Made by a program: the position numbers and the translations under genes
In this document: positions 1 to 9,807 of the stretch, one piece after another
Numbering within the stretch: the first letter of the stretch is position 1
How the letters are laid out: the number at the start of each line of letters is the position of its first letter
Assembly (NCBI GenBank): GCA_004764695.1
Contig: SMSO01000036.1
Coordinates: 2,454,001 to 2,518,000, forward strand
Reading direction: 5' to 3'
DNA length: 64,000 bases
Origin: Schizochytrium sp. TIO01
Taxonomy: Eukaryota; Sar; Bigyra; Thraustochytrida; Thraustochytriidae
Notes under the pieces: model-generated
What the model was told of the DNA's origin: nothing
Seen by the model: the letters and a program-made list of their open reading frames with translations, nothing else
The model's database searches: none

Positions 1-2
1 AA

Positions 3-839
3 CTTTCTGAAGAGCACGTTCAGGAACACCACAAAGACCTATTTGCTTTATTGATGACTTGCACTGATCTTCTTCGTGATGAAGATACTGATGGATTATT
101 GCATGCGCGAATCACAAAGTCAATGCAGACGCTTGTGGGCACCACACAGGAATCTGCTACCATTATCTCCACCGTCTTCAAGTCTCAGGTCGTCGATGTT
201 GTTCTATCAGGAGAGGCTCAAGGGAAAAGTTTTGCGTCAACTTCATTAGCGGGGCAAACGCAAAGTTCAGCGCAAGATTTAGAGACTCTGCAAGGCCAAG
301 CTTTTATTGCTCATCAGCTAGAGGTGCTTGATATCTTTATGGATGCTGTCAGTAAGGGAAATCCTTATTTAGTAGAGCAACTGATCGATCTTATCAAGAC
401 AATACCTGTTCACATGGGACCTTCGCAGGCAACAGCACTTCAAAACAGATCGTTCTCTTCATCAATTGAAGAAAAGAACATTGGTCTAAAAGAATATGGT
501 ATTGAAGCAGAGGAGAAGCACCAAACGGGCCATTTTGAATTATCCCAATCTCTTGACCCTGTGCAGTGTACATTGCGTCACCTCGAGGGTTTGCTTTTAA
601 GCCGTGATTCTGAAACTCTATCACCTTCCTCCCCACCTTCCTCTTCTCCGCCTTCTCAAGAAAACGACGAGGCTAGCAGCAATCTGGCTGACAAATCTGC
701 TAGCACTACGAAGTCATTATTTGGGGATAAGTTAGGTGATTCTCAGACAAGTAAATCTGAAGATCCTTCGAACACGTCCTCTGAGGTTCACGGATCTTCA
801 TCGAGGGCTTCTTCAAGGGCTTCTTCAAGAGCTTCATGA
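3..839 (+). CDS. Hypothetical protein, 3' fragment with Ser-rich tail
   Basis: The reading frame is open to the left edge of the window, so this is the C-terminal 278 residues of a longer protein; the true start is not visible. No family is recognised. The visible part is mostly predicted helical with many Leu, Gln and acidic residues. A Ser/Pro-rich low-complexity stretch follows from about residue 205. The last 13 residues are built from an SSRA-type repeat (12-bp DNA repeat near 800-836), ending in TGA at 837-839. The ATG at 54 is internal to the open frame and is not taken as the start. It could be a helical-repeat or scaffold protein, but nothing in the sequence proves that. Confidence 0.6.
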   Translation, partial: LSEEHVQEHHKDLFALLMTCTDLLRDEDTDGLLHARITKSMQTLVGTTQESATIISTVFKSQVVDVVLSGEAQGKSFASTSLAGQTQSSAQDLETLQGQAFIAHQLEVLDIFMDAVSKGNPYLVEQLIDLIKTIPVHMGPSQATALQNRSFSSSIEEKNIGLKEYGIEAEEKHQTGHFELSQSLDPVQCTLRHLEGLLLSRDSETLSPSSPPSSSPPSQENDEASSNLADKSASTTKSLFGDKLGDSQTSKSEDPSNTSSEVHGSSSRASSRASSRAS

Positions 840-1544
840 CAGGTCTCTACAACAAAGTGAAATGTGTCTATTGTGCAACCAAACAATAACGCCCGGACGT
901 TATATTCTTGAATCAGCCTCACTGTTAAACTTTGATAATTAAAATTTGTCTCCTTTCATTTTATTCTTAGCAACAAGCTTGAAATCAAAATACTTCGAAT
1001 CTACATCAAATTTTTGAAAGTAAAAGGTTGGTCATAAGATAAGAACGAAAACTATTTTATTGTTTGTGTGTAAAGATCACTGTTGCCTGATTGTTTCGTT
1101 GGCTGGTTGCATGGATGTTTAATTATATTATGGGGTAAATGCAGATGCGTGCTTCGTGAAATTGCAGATGCATCATGAAAATGAATAGTAGCCAGATCGC
1201 TTATCTGAACCAAGTCACTCCTGGCTCATGCCCAGTTTGCTCCTCACACACGCACAAATAAGAAGAAAGGGTTCTGTTACGCTTCATCTAGCTCATGTAG
1301 CATTCACCAGAAGATTTTCCAGGACAAGATTGTAGTAATAGCAGTGTAGGGAAATGTGTATGCCACAGGGTTTAATTTCGTTCGAAATTATTCAGGCGCA
1401 CAATCACTTTACACTCTAGCAATCAGCCTTGCAAATGGTACATTTCTTCTTAATCTGCATGTGAAAGGTCTGCTCTTGAGCAAATAAGGATGTTTTGTAA
1501 TTTTTGGTGTTGCACACGTCTCGTCGGTGAGAACGAGAGCAAGA
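840..1544. other. Intergenic region between two convergent genes
   Basis: This is AT-rich DNA between the stop of the left partial gene and the stop of the minus-strand Rpc11 gene. It must hold both 3' UTRs. I see no coding frame, tRNA box or long repeat. Confidence 0.6.
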
Positions 1545-1880
1545 TTACTCCTTCCACTGTTGCTTACACCGCGTACATTTGAGGAAAATAGTCATGGGCT
1601 CATCTGCCGAGCGAGTCTGGATCTGCATGTAGTATGCAGAGTTGTTGCCACACGCCTCGCAGCGGGCCTCTGTTTGCGGTGCGTTCGCCCAGGCGTCTTC
1701 GCCACCGAGGACGTCGCTCTGCTCCTTAACGCGAACCAGTTCTCGCACACGAACCGGGGCACCACGAGCGATCTCATTGACGTAGGGGCAGGCTACGCAG
1801 CGGAAGCGGTAGGTATTTTCGGCGCTGCGGTTGTCAACGATAAGGAGAAGACCATCCCATGGGCAGTAGCGCATACTCAT
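1545..1880 (-). CDS. DNA-directed RNA polymerase III subunit Rpc11 (RPC10/POLR3K)
   Basis: This is the small RNA polymerase III subunit that performs intrinsic RNA cleavage and supports termination and reinitiation; it acts in the nucleus. At 111 aa it matches the family's usual length of about 108-110. The C-terminal TFIIS-like zinc ribbon is intact: Cys pairs CEAC and CTRC, with the invariant TRSADEPMT loop between them holding the catalytic Asp-Glu. The middle carries the diagnostic DVLGG segment. The N-terminal ribbon is odd. The first pair reads C6-P-W-D9 rather than CxxC, so one zinc ligand is replaced by Asp, while C28 and C31 remain. The start at M1 places C6 close to the position usual in homologs; M3 is also possible. 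The gene is divergent from the TatD-like gene, 604 bp away. Identification is firm. Confidence 0.93.
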   Translation of the reverse strand: MSMRYCPWDGLLLIVDNRSAENTYRFRCVACPYVNEIARGAPVRVRELVRVKEQSDVLGGEDAWANAPQTEARCEACGNNSAYYMQIQTRSADEPMTIFLKCTRCKQQWKE

Positions 1881-2484
1881 GGTGGCAAAAAATCAAGTAG
1901 AACAACCTCAGACCACGACAACGCTACTTCCAAAGCGAAACACCGAAGCTAGCCGCTTTGATTACCTCTGCCCTGGTACAAGCCACCCGAGGCCGAGGCC
2001 GTCAATTTTGATTTAGCATAGAAAACAAATTGAATTCTTTGGTTGGCATTCATTGTCATTCATTTATTATTACTCACTCACTTATCCATACAGAGGCCTA
2101 TGTTTATTCATTCAATTATTCAAGTATTCATTAACAAAACATGGCAAAGAAATGGCTCAGATCGTCCATGGAATTAACAATGTCAACATTTGCGCATTCG
2201 TCGTCCGTATTTTAAGCAAATATGCTCTCTTCGTTGGCGTCTAGAGAGATGACCTCTTTGGCTTCAAATTTGATGCTTAGTGTAAATGATTTGGTAGATT
2301 GACGGCACATTTATTCACGTAAAAAAGAATAGCAAAAGTGATTTATAATATTCAACGAAAGCAAGCAGATTTGACGAAGACCACATAGGAAGTGCAATTG
2401 CGAGGCAAACCCGAATCAACGTTAGGGTTTCTGCTGGAGGTCCTCTGGAGGACTTCAGATTGACAACGTGTAGAGCACTCTGAC
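1881..2484. promoter_or_regulatory. Divergent intergenic region, likely shared promoter
   Basis: This 604-bp stretch separates the starts of Rpc11 (leftward) and the TatD-like gene (rightward), so both promoters should lie here. It is AT-rich, with short ATTCATT-type runs near 2048-2070. No specific promoter element can be named with confidence. Confidence 0.45.
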
Positions 2485-3600
2485 ATGCGAAAGGCGGTAA
2501 CAACGGGTGGTGCAGGACTAGCAATGGCGTTCTGCGAAGGAGGGAGTAGAGCCACAGTGGTCTGCTCAGAACTCCGTGACCAAGTCATAAAAGAACGAGG
2601 AACGACACAGTGGGGAGTCCGCAAGGCATCTGGGCAGACATTTCAGGCAAACTTAACAACGTCTGCAGCAAAAATGGATGTTGAAGACATTGATACTCCA
2701 TTTGACAAGCTTCCAAGAGGCGGAATGTACAATGGTGAACTCTTTGATGTAGACTGCAACCTTACCCACGACATGCTGAAAAGCCTCGGCGTGGAGCAAA
2801 TTCTCCAAGTTGCACGGGACTCAGGTGTGGAAGCGGTTTTGGTTCCTGGTTCGAGTGTGTCATCTAGTCGTGAAGCTCTCGAGTTAGCCAAATCTAGAAT
2901 TGGTGAAGTCAATACAAGAATCTTTGCCACAGCGGGCATTCATCCATACGAAGTCGAACGGGAGTCTCAGACTCACGAAAGTCTGAAGTCGGCTATGCGA
3001 GAGCTTAAAGCAATGGCGTCAGATGCCGCTGCTATTGGAGAGTGCGGTCTTGATTTTTCTGAAGGCTTTCCAGAGCGAGAAATCCAAATGCAATGGTTCG
3101 AGCCACAGGTGGCACTTGCCTGCGAGATCGGAAAGCCTTTGTTTCTTCATGAGCGTCTTGCTCATGATGATTTTATCGCTGTGCTGAGTAAATTTAAGCA
3201 TATCCTCCCACCTGTCATTGTGCATTGTTTCACAGGAAATGCGGAGGAACTCCAAACGTATCTTGACATGGGTTTCTCTGTTAGCGTGTCAGGTCTCATT
3301 TGCAGAGAGCAATCCGGCCAGGAGCTTCGAGATGCCTTTGCAAAGGTGCGCCCTTCACTTGACAAGATTATGATTGAAACAGATGCACCTTACTTGGGTT
3401 TCCCAGGTTGCCAAACCGCAATGATTCCCAAGGATGCCTCAGCCAAGATTCGCAAAAAGATGCTAAAAGCAGTTTCTCCAAATGTGCCCAGCGCCTTACC
3501 TTCTGTTCTTGAGACCCTTGCGGTAGTTTTGCAAACTGAGAAAACTGCTTTGTCTCAAGCCACGTATGAAAATGCGTGTTCCTTCTTTAACGGGCGTTAG
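2485..3600 (+). CDS. TatD-family metal-dependent deoxyribonuclease (TATDN1-like)
   Basis: TatD proteins are TIM-barrel metal hydrolases with 3'-5' exonuclease or deoxyribonuclease activity, linked to DNA repair and apoptotic DNA breakdown. The protein has 371 residues, and the barrel starts near residue 85 with FDVDCNLTHD. The usual first HxH pair is missing here, as it is in the TATDN1/TatD subgroup. The other family motifs are present: TAGIHPYEV, IGECGLDF with Glu186 as a metal ligand, LFLHERLA, VIVHCFTG, and IETDAPYL near the C-terminus. The first 63 residues before the second Met (2674) have no counterpart in bacterial TatD and could be an organelle presequence. Alternatively translation may start at 2674. 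The gene is divergent from Rpc11. Confidence 0.88.
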   Translation: MRKAVTTGGAGLAMAFCEGGSRATVVCSELRDQVIKERGTTQWGVRKASGQTFQANLTTSAAKMDVEDIDTPFDKLPRGGMYNGELFDVDCNLTHDMLKSLGVEQILQVARDSGVEAVLVPGSSVSSSREALELAKSRIGEVNTRIFATAGIHPYEVERESQTHESLKSAMRELKAMASDAAAIGECGLDFSEGFPEREIQMQWFEPQVALACEIGKPLFLHERLAHDDFIAVLSKFKHILPPVIVHCFTGNAEELQTYLDMGFSVSVSGLICREQSGQELRDAFAKVRPSLDKIMIETDAPYLGFPGCQTAMIPKDASAKIRKKMLKAVSPNVPSALPSVLETLAVVLQTEKTALSQATYENACSFFNGR

Positions 3601-4006
3601 GCTCGGCAAATGTGTAAAGAAATTTGAACTGTGTTGGTTTTAAATCCTGATACCAGCCTATTTATATTCTAGGATCGTACGTCAATAATGATGTGAGCTA
3701 TGCAACCTTTGATTGTACCATATTTGGAAAAAGTGAGACATAATTGTACATCTAAAAGTATTTATCCCTGCGCTTGTATTGTTGTGTATATGCCCAATTC
3801 TTAGTTTCCACAAGACCTACTATTCCTATGGGTCGATACTAAAATTTGAATTAGGTTTATTCTTGCGAGAAAAGAAGGAACCCCGCGCTTCTCTTGCAGG
3901 GTCTTTGAAAATGTGTATAGGTCTTTCTTATAAGAAGATGCAGACTTTTAGGTTGCACAATTTGTGTATAAACAGGCGTAAATCAAGTAATAGGTTTCTC
4001 CTACGG
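3601..4006. other. Intergenic region between convergent genes
   Basis: About 400 bp of AT-rich DNA lies between the TatD-like stop and the glycosyltransferase stop. It is probably two facing 3' UTRs. Nothing else is recognised. Confidence 0.55.
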
Positions 4007-5908
4007 TTACGATGTGAAGGAACTCAGAATCAGCCCGGCGCTCTTCGTTAAAGCCTGTTTAGCCTCCTCACGAAGATTGGAAGCGGCCTCTTTTACTGCC
4101 GTGGTCGTGCTATTTGAGAGAAGTTGGGCGATTGCTGCTGTTACCTTCTCAATAAACACTTCCTCACCTTCATGTGCCAAAATCTCCCTTGAAACATGCC
4201 GCGCAACGCCTTGTGCCTCAAGGCGATCTGCCCAGAGAGGCTGGTCAGTCCATAACATAATAGGCACAACTAGAGCAGGACAACCGCTTTCGACAACGCG
4301 GGCGCTCGTCCCAGCACCGCCGTGGTGAACAACTATGTGACACTTTGGAAAAAGAAGCTCGTGGGGGATCTCTCGAAGAATTAAGGCATTTAAACTCGGC
4401 ATCTCTTGGGTATCTTCTGGTACATCGGGGTCCACCACAACCAGTCCAAAATCCTCACTGGCGAAACTTTTCAAGATTGCATCAAGAATTCCGAGCTCCC
4501 GTGCAGCTTTCGTCATTGACCCAAAGTTAATGCAACCAACATAACGATGCTTCTTTGTTACAAAAACATCAAATACTTCCACAGTTTTGGTGTCAGCCAA
4601 CGACGACAGTGAATCTTGAGACACCAATGATCTTGATGAGCACGCGGCAGGGGCTTTCTCATCACCGTCGAGAAACCATGATCCGGTAATAGTGCAATTT
4701 AAGGGCCAATCGGCAGGCTTTGGAACTAATGTAGGCGAGAATGCGCAAATCTTGGGGATGCTACGAACCTGTCTGATACGCTTGCCACCTCCAAGAGGTT
4801 TGAGTCCAAGTGTCTGCGTGCGAAAATCTTGTTCAGGGTTACCACGCCCGCGCAAACCACGACGAGCAGCAAGCCCAAGGCGCCCCCAGTGCCAATACCA
4901 ACGCACAATATTCAAGAGACCAATTGTGGAGGTGGGTGTGTTTGGAGGTGAAAATGCTCGTGTTGGTTGCTCAGGCGCTAATGCTACAACCCAACATGGG
5001 ACGCCATAGTATTCTGCCAGTGTGAGACCGAAACCGCTAGTCACTCCCATAGCAATGATCATGTCACAATTTTTACAGGCATTCATAAAGCCTTTGGCTA
5101 CTGTGGGGTATTGATCAAGAATACGTCCCTGTGCAACGTCGGCAAGTTCAGAAATGTGTTTGGCAGTGCGCCAAATAGGCCGGTGAAGCTCCAAGTCAAC
5201 CATCCCACAGTCTGCTGCCTGCAACCCATGCCGTTCAACGAGATCGCGAAACTTTGCCATAGTTGCAATTACAACATCCGCTCTGCCAGTTGATTCTAGA
5301 GCTCTACCCAGTGCGATAAATGGCTGTACGTCGCCACGGCTGCCCATGGTCATAATTACTACTCGGCCCTTTTCGCCCTTGGGGACATTTCTAGTCAAAG
5401 GAGGAAGGTCAGCACAAGGAGGTATTTCAAACATCTTGCTGGTCGAGCCTTCGCCAAACATAATCATAGCCATAAGCAATGCCATCTCTACTGCCCAGAC
5501 CCACCAACCTGCCTGCATAGCCCATGCAAGATAGAAGCTATTTACACGAAGTGATATCCCACATGCCTTGCGGCCCGTGGCCAAACTCACAACTTGGAGA
5601 ATCCCAGCAAAAATTGTTTCAGCCTTGACAATCCAAACTGATAAATCTTGGACACTTACTGACCCCGCTAAGTCTTCATGAAGTTCCAGATTCTTGTCAT
5701 TATTTCTGCTGTACAAGGTTGCAAGACCCAAGAGTGTCAGAGCCTCCAGGCCGACCGCCGCCGATTCCGCAGTGCCGAGGAGCTCTGGCCAGAACTTGAA
5801 CCCCCGACGGAGCCCAGTAGCCTCCAAAAGGCGTAGCACCACTGGTACGCCTAGGATAGCGCCCAGTGCCGCTAAGTATGAGTTCATGACGCCAACCTGT
5901 TCGTTCAA
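4007..5908 (-). CDS. GT1/GT28-type glycosyltransferase, sterol glucosyltransferase-like, with membrane N-terminus
   Basis: The protein (633 aa) resembles UDP-sugar:sterol or lipid glucosyltransferases, which move a sugar from a UDP donor to a lipid hydroxyl. Two Rossmann halves are visible. The N-terminal half begins near residue 178 with the acceptor-side signature MGSRGDVQPFIALG. The C-terminal half contains the donor-binding HHGGAGT motif near residue 526, followed by PIMLWTDQPLWADRL. Before the catalytic part are about 160 residues with several hydrophobic segments (around residues 8-24, 45-65, 95-110 and 127-152), absent from the textbook family architecture. They suggest the enzyme is membrane embedded. 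No PH or GRAM domain is seen. The acceptor cannot be read from sequence. The neighbouring ABC transporter is on the same strand, 570 bp upstream. Confidence 0.85.
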   Translation of the reverse strand: MNEQVGVMNSYLAALGAILGVPVVLRLLEATGLRRGFKFWPELLGTAESAAVGLEALTLLGLATLYSRNNDKNLELHEDLAGSVSVQDLSVWIVKAETIFAGILQVVSLATGRKACGISLRVNSFYLAWAMQAGWWVWAVEMALLMAMIMFGEGSTSKMFEIPPCADLPPLTRNVPKGEKGRVVIMTMGSRGDVQPFIALGRALESTGRADVVIATMAKFRDLVERHGLQAADCGMVDLELHRPIWRTAKHISELADVAQGRILDQYPTVAKGFMNACKNCDMIIAMGVTSGFGLTLAEYYGVPCWVVALAPEQPTRAFSPPNTPTSTIGLLNIVRWYWHWGRLGLAARRGLRGRGNPEQDFRTQTLGLKPLGGGKRIRQVRSIPKICAFSPTLVPKPADWPLNCTITGSWFLDGDEKAPAACSSRSLVSQDSLSSLADTKTVEVFDVFVTKKHRYVGCINFGSMTKAARELGILDAILKSFASEDFGLVVVDPDVPEDTQEMPSLNALILREIPHELLFPKCHIVVHHGGAGTSARVVESGCPALVVPIMLWTDQPLWADRLEAQGVARHVSREILAHEGEEVFIEKVTAAIAQLLSNSTTTAVKEAASNLREEAKQALTKSAGLILSSFTS

Positions 5909-6477
5909 CTTTTGCTATTGCATGACGATGATTTTGCATGTGCTTCTTCTGTTTCTAAAAGAAATACTAAGGGGTTCCCAGTCCAGTGATTCCCGGATCG
6001 TTCCGTGGGGGAGTGAGGTTGTTCACAATCTTTGGCGGAGTTCTGTTCACCTGACCATGGCGTAGAGAATAGATGGCAATGATGAAGGGAGAAGACACGA
6101 AGAAGAATATTCATTCAAGCTATTGTTATTAGTAGATAGAACACATGGGCAGTCGCGGGCGAGGTGGTCAAGAGGATACCTCGAGAATACATCGCACACA
6201 CCATTCGGAGACAGCCAACAAAAAACCATATCAATTGCGGCATAATTATAATTGCTTGAAAAAAAGTAGAAGCATGTCTTCAGTGCAAAATAGGAGAACG
6301 GGCTGAATATGTCACCACCAGGGGAAACGCTTCCTCCAAAAAGTAGGACAATGGCCTACACCGTAAGATGTCTTGTTGCGGAAGACAGATTTGGCTTTGT
6401 TCATAGGGCCAAACGTTACGTTGCACATGCATGCATGGTGAAATAAAAGGGAGACGATTAAACCACGAATGAAGGGT
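5909..6477. promoter_or_regulatory. Upstream region of the glycosyltransferase gene
   Basis: This 569-bp stretch holds the glycosyltransferase 5' flank and the ABC transporter 3' flank. No open frame of interest or clear element is seen. Confidence 0.4.
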
Positions 6478-9400
6478 TTACTGAGATCCACCATCTGACA
6501 CAATGTTTGCACGTGCTTTAGCAGAAGAGTGAACATTATCCTCTTTATCGTCTGCAGGCGAGCAGGACTTCCTTTCCTTATCCTCCTCGTATAGGTTGTT
6601 GATCGTTGGCTTCATAAGCGCAGGTGGGAGGGGTTTCGTCTTTTGGGTATCTGATTCTTCCGAAGGGGATGCTGCTTGTCCAGGTTGCGAGGACGATGCG
6701 GACGATGATACTGAAGATACGTCATTACGCTCAGCCTCATCTGAATTTTCTTCTTCGGCACTCATCATAATTTGCTTAGCAGCAGCAACAAGTTTCTGCT
6801 GCGCTTCTGAGGGAGTGCTATTATCACCTTCTCCATCAAAATTGATCGTCGCACGGGTAACGTAGTTGGCAAAGATACCGTCCTTGCGTTTTACAAGCTC
6901 CGATGCGCGACCCTGTTCAACAACGCGACCCTTGTCGAGAACGATGAGGCGATCCACATGCCGAAAATTAGAAATTCGATGAGCAACAGAGAGGATTGAA
7001 AGTCGTCGGCCAGACTGCTCGTAAAGCGCCTGGATAGCCTCTTGAACCTGGTATTGAGATTCCTCGTCCAATGCAGAGGTAGCTTCATCTAGAATTAGGA
7101 TGCGTGGTTTAGCAAGGATAGCACGAGCGATACAAAGGCGCTGACGCTCACCGCCACTGAGATCTGCTCCATTGCGGCCAATATCAGTGTGCCATTGTTG
7201 GGGAAATCGTTTCGTGTCAAAGAAGAGGTCTTCACAACGCGCCATGCGCAAGGCAGCCCTCATTTCCTCGTCGCGCTTGTGCTTGTCCTTAATGGGAACA
7301 TCAAAAAGACCATACGCAAGGTTCTCCTTAACCGTGCGAAACGGGAGATAAATGTCCTGCGATACGATTGCAATATGCCGCCGCAACCAGAGGGGGTTCC
7401 ATTCCTTAATACAACGTCCACCCACCTTGACACTTCCTGCATCAGGGTCGTAAAGGCGCATCACTAGTGAAATTAGGGTAGATTTGCCGCACCCAGATTC
7501 ACCCAGAATTCCAACCTGTTCGCCCTCTTCAATCTCAAATGACACATTGGTGAGTGCCTTCACTTGCGGTCGTTTGGGGTAGGCAAATGTGACATTCTCG
7601 AATGCAACGGACCAATTCACAGAATCCTCATCGGATGGCATTTCCGAGATAGGAGGGGAGTCAATGCCAATGCCTGGCTGGTGATTAAGGAGATCATACA
7701 TTTTCTCAGCAGAGTCCACAATGCCATTGTTAGAAAACAAGCTACGGAACTGGTAAAACACAGCGCGACCGCGCTCAAACGCGTACGAGGCCGTGGACGT
7801 GAAAGAGGCCAAGTCAGACACGTCAAGCTCACCCCGAGAGGCAAGCGTGCCACCGTACCAGAGAGCAGCAATTTCGACGGAGTTATCCACAAGAGAACGC
7901 AAAATTTCAAAGATATTGTAGAGAAGCGTGACACGATCATTGGAGCGGTCCTTGACCTTGAGGCCTTGAGAAAACATAGCAGTTTCTAAAGGCTCGCGTC
8001 CAAAGCAACGCAGAGTGCGCAAACCAGTTGGGTTGACGAGGATAGTCCACACGTCGCTAAAGTTAGTCACCTGGGCGGTGAGCATGCTTGATTCAATTTG
8101 ATATTGAACCTTATAAAGAAGCTCAGACACAAGAACGCGCAAGGGTAACATGACAGCCATAAATGTACTAAGTTTGTGGTTTTTATGCCACAACATCAAA
8201 GCACTTGCACTCATGCTTGAAACATTTTGAATTGTGTCGATCGGAAGATCAAAAAGAGAAAGGCATGTGTAGTCTGTGTTTCCAATAACCTGCCGTGCCT
8301 CATAGAGGTCGTGGGTCTCAAAATATTTGACATCTTGAGTAATGAGGCTTCGAAACAAGTCTGTTTTGAGTTTCAGCACAAATTGGCGGCGGCCCATGGA
8401 CTTTGTCTTGGTGCTGACAAAGTCACTGATTAGACCGAGGATCTCCAACATGAACAAAGTTTGAATGGTTTCGCGAATCCGCATGGCTCCCGCTGCACCC
8501 GCGGCTGCTGCAGTTGTGCGCTCATAAGCAAGTGTCATGACCTGGCTCATATAGTGCGCGCGTAAGGCATAAATTGAACCGTGCACGATCGATAAGATAC
8601 CTGAAACAACCATATATGGAAGCTGGGTCTTTGCACGTTCCAATAATACTAAAGTCTTGATAATCTGGTTAGTGCGTCGCAAACGAATGACGTGTTTAGC
8701 CTTTTGTACAGCCTCACGCATAGCCTCACGATACGGACCCTTGTCGAGGCGAAAAGTATCAGCATGTTCAAAGATTTCTTCCTCAAATTCAAGCTGCTCG
8801 ATGAGCTTGCTTGCTGTCGAGGATGTGAGTGTAGAAGCCGACTTTTCTGGGTCTACGAGATCATCAAGCTCCCCAAGGTGCAGGATGTTATGACAAACAG
8901 CGCGTGAGGCACCCAACAAACCTTGGTGCACCAATGGATCGCTACGGTCGAACTGGGCAACGTCTTCTGTTGCATCAATAATGACAGCGACATCTACGAC
9001 ATTTTCATCTTCGTGCTCTGCGGCTTCGGAATCTTCTCCATCATCCTCAACGCTAGCACTGTCTCCACTGTCCTGGTCATCGCTAATAGCATCACTTGGT
9101 TCCACAGCATCACTATTTTCTTCTTTGTAATCAACGTTCTCAGGTTTAGAACTGCGATGTAAACTCGTAACCCCGTTATTGACGTGGCTATCTTCATAAA
9201 GTTTAGGATCTTCTCCTACTGCCGCTGCTGCTGCAGCCATGATAGGGGGTAATGAGCTATCGGCTTCTGATGACCCCGCTTCCACCATCGCAGCTGTCGA
9301 CGCTGCTGACGTTGATTCTGATGTCGAAGAGGCAAGATTACTCGGTTGTCTTGAAGTTTCACTGCCAGCATCCGACCTGGTGGTAATTGATCCCCGAGAC

Positions 9401-9807
9401 CGAAGTCTAGCCCTCTGACGTTTTGCTGTAACTTCCTTGAGCTTTGTATCAGCAAATGCGAGCACGCCTTCAAGGCGGTCGCGCTGCTTGGCCAGCTCGC
9501 CACGGATCCAGGACTCTTCATCTGCATCCATCTTGGAGTTTAGCCTAGATTTATACAGCAAAAGCACTGCGCTTGCTGTGAGAACCCATGTCATTTTGCC
9601 GCCATGACGAACTAAGAAAGGGCCCCCATTGCGGTTATTTTCGATACCCCCACTCAGGAAGTCAACGAGAAACTCACGAACCTTGGTCCGAAGAGAGTGA
9701 CGTTCTGAAAGCCATGCTGATGCGAGCACTATCACAATCCAAAGTAGTGCCTTAGAGTTCTTGGGCCCCGGAGCGCTCGCAATGAGCTTTGTAGAGCCTC
9801 GTGCCAT
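6478..9807 (-). CDS. ABC half-transporter, ABCB/TAP-like, with acidic N-terminal extension
   Basis: This is an ATP-driven membrane transporter of 1109 aa with one transmembrane domain and one nucleotide-binding domain, so it should work as a dimer. Two hydrophobic segments lie at about residues 21-36 and 70-86. A long Ser/Asp/Glu-rich region follows (about 130-290), then an ABC-type membrane domain at about 390-680. The ATPase domain is complete: A-loop Tyr in FAYPKRP, Walker A GESGCGKST near 770, a Q-loop, signature LSGGERQR near 882, Walker B ILILDEATSALDEE near 900 and switch His in SVAHRI near 940. About 110 further residues form another acidic, Ser-rich tail. All catalytic residues look intact. 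The substrate is unknown. The two acidic arms could be regulatory phosphorylation targets; that is inference. Confidence 0.92.
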   Translation of the reverse strand: MARGSTKLIASAPGPKNSKALLWIVIVLASAWLSERHSLRTKVREFLVDFLSGGIENNRNGGPFLVRHGGKMTWVLTASAVLLLYKSRLNSKMDADEESWIRGELAKQRDRLEGVLAFADTKLKEVTAKRQRARLRSRGSITTRSDAGSETSRQPSNLASSTSESTSAASTAAMVEAGSSEADSSLPPIMAAAAAAVGEDPKLYEDSHVNNGVTSLHRSSKPENVDYKEENSDAVEPSDAISDDQDSGDSASVEDDGEDSEAAEHEDENVVDVAVIIDATEDVAQFDRSDPLVHQGLLGASRAVCHNILHLGELDDLVDPEKSASTLTSSTASKLIEQLEFEEEIFEHADTFRLDKGPYREAMREAVQKAKHVIRLRRTNQIIKTLVLLERAKTQLPYMVVSGILSIVHGSIYALRAHYMSQVMTLAYERTTAAAAGAAGAMRIRETIQTLFMLEILGLISDFVSTKTKSMGRRQFVLKLKTDLFRSLITQDVKYFETHDLYEARQVIGNTDYTCLSLFDLPIDTIQNVSSMSASALMLWHKNHKLSTFMAVMLPLRVLVSELLYKVQYQIESSMLTAQVTNFSDVWTILVNPTGLRTLRCFGREPLETAMFSQGLKVKDRSNDRVTLLYNIFEILRSLVDNSVEIAALWYGGTLASRGELDVSDLASFTSTASYAFERGRAVFYQFRSLFSNNGIVDSAEKMYDLLNHQPGIGIDSPPISEMPSDEDSVNWSVAFENVTFAYPKRPQVKALTNVSFEIEEGEQVGILGESGCGKSTLISLVMRLYDPDAGSVKVGGRCIKEWNPLWLRRHIAIVSQDIYLPFRTVKENLAYGLFDVPIKDKHKRDEEMRAALRMARCEDLFFDTKRFPQQWHTDIGRNGADLSGGERQRLCIARAILAKPRILILDEATSALDEESQYQVQEAIQALYEQSGRRLSILSVAHRISNFRHVDRLIVLDKGRVVEQGRASELVKRKDGIFANYVTRATINFDGEGDNSTPSEAQQKLVAAAKQIMMSAEEENSDEAERNDVSSVSSSASSSQPGQAASPSEESDTQKTKPLPPALMKPTINNLYEEDKERKSCSPADDKEDNVHSSAKARANIVSDGGSQ

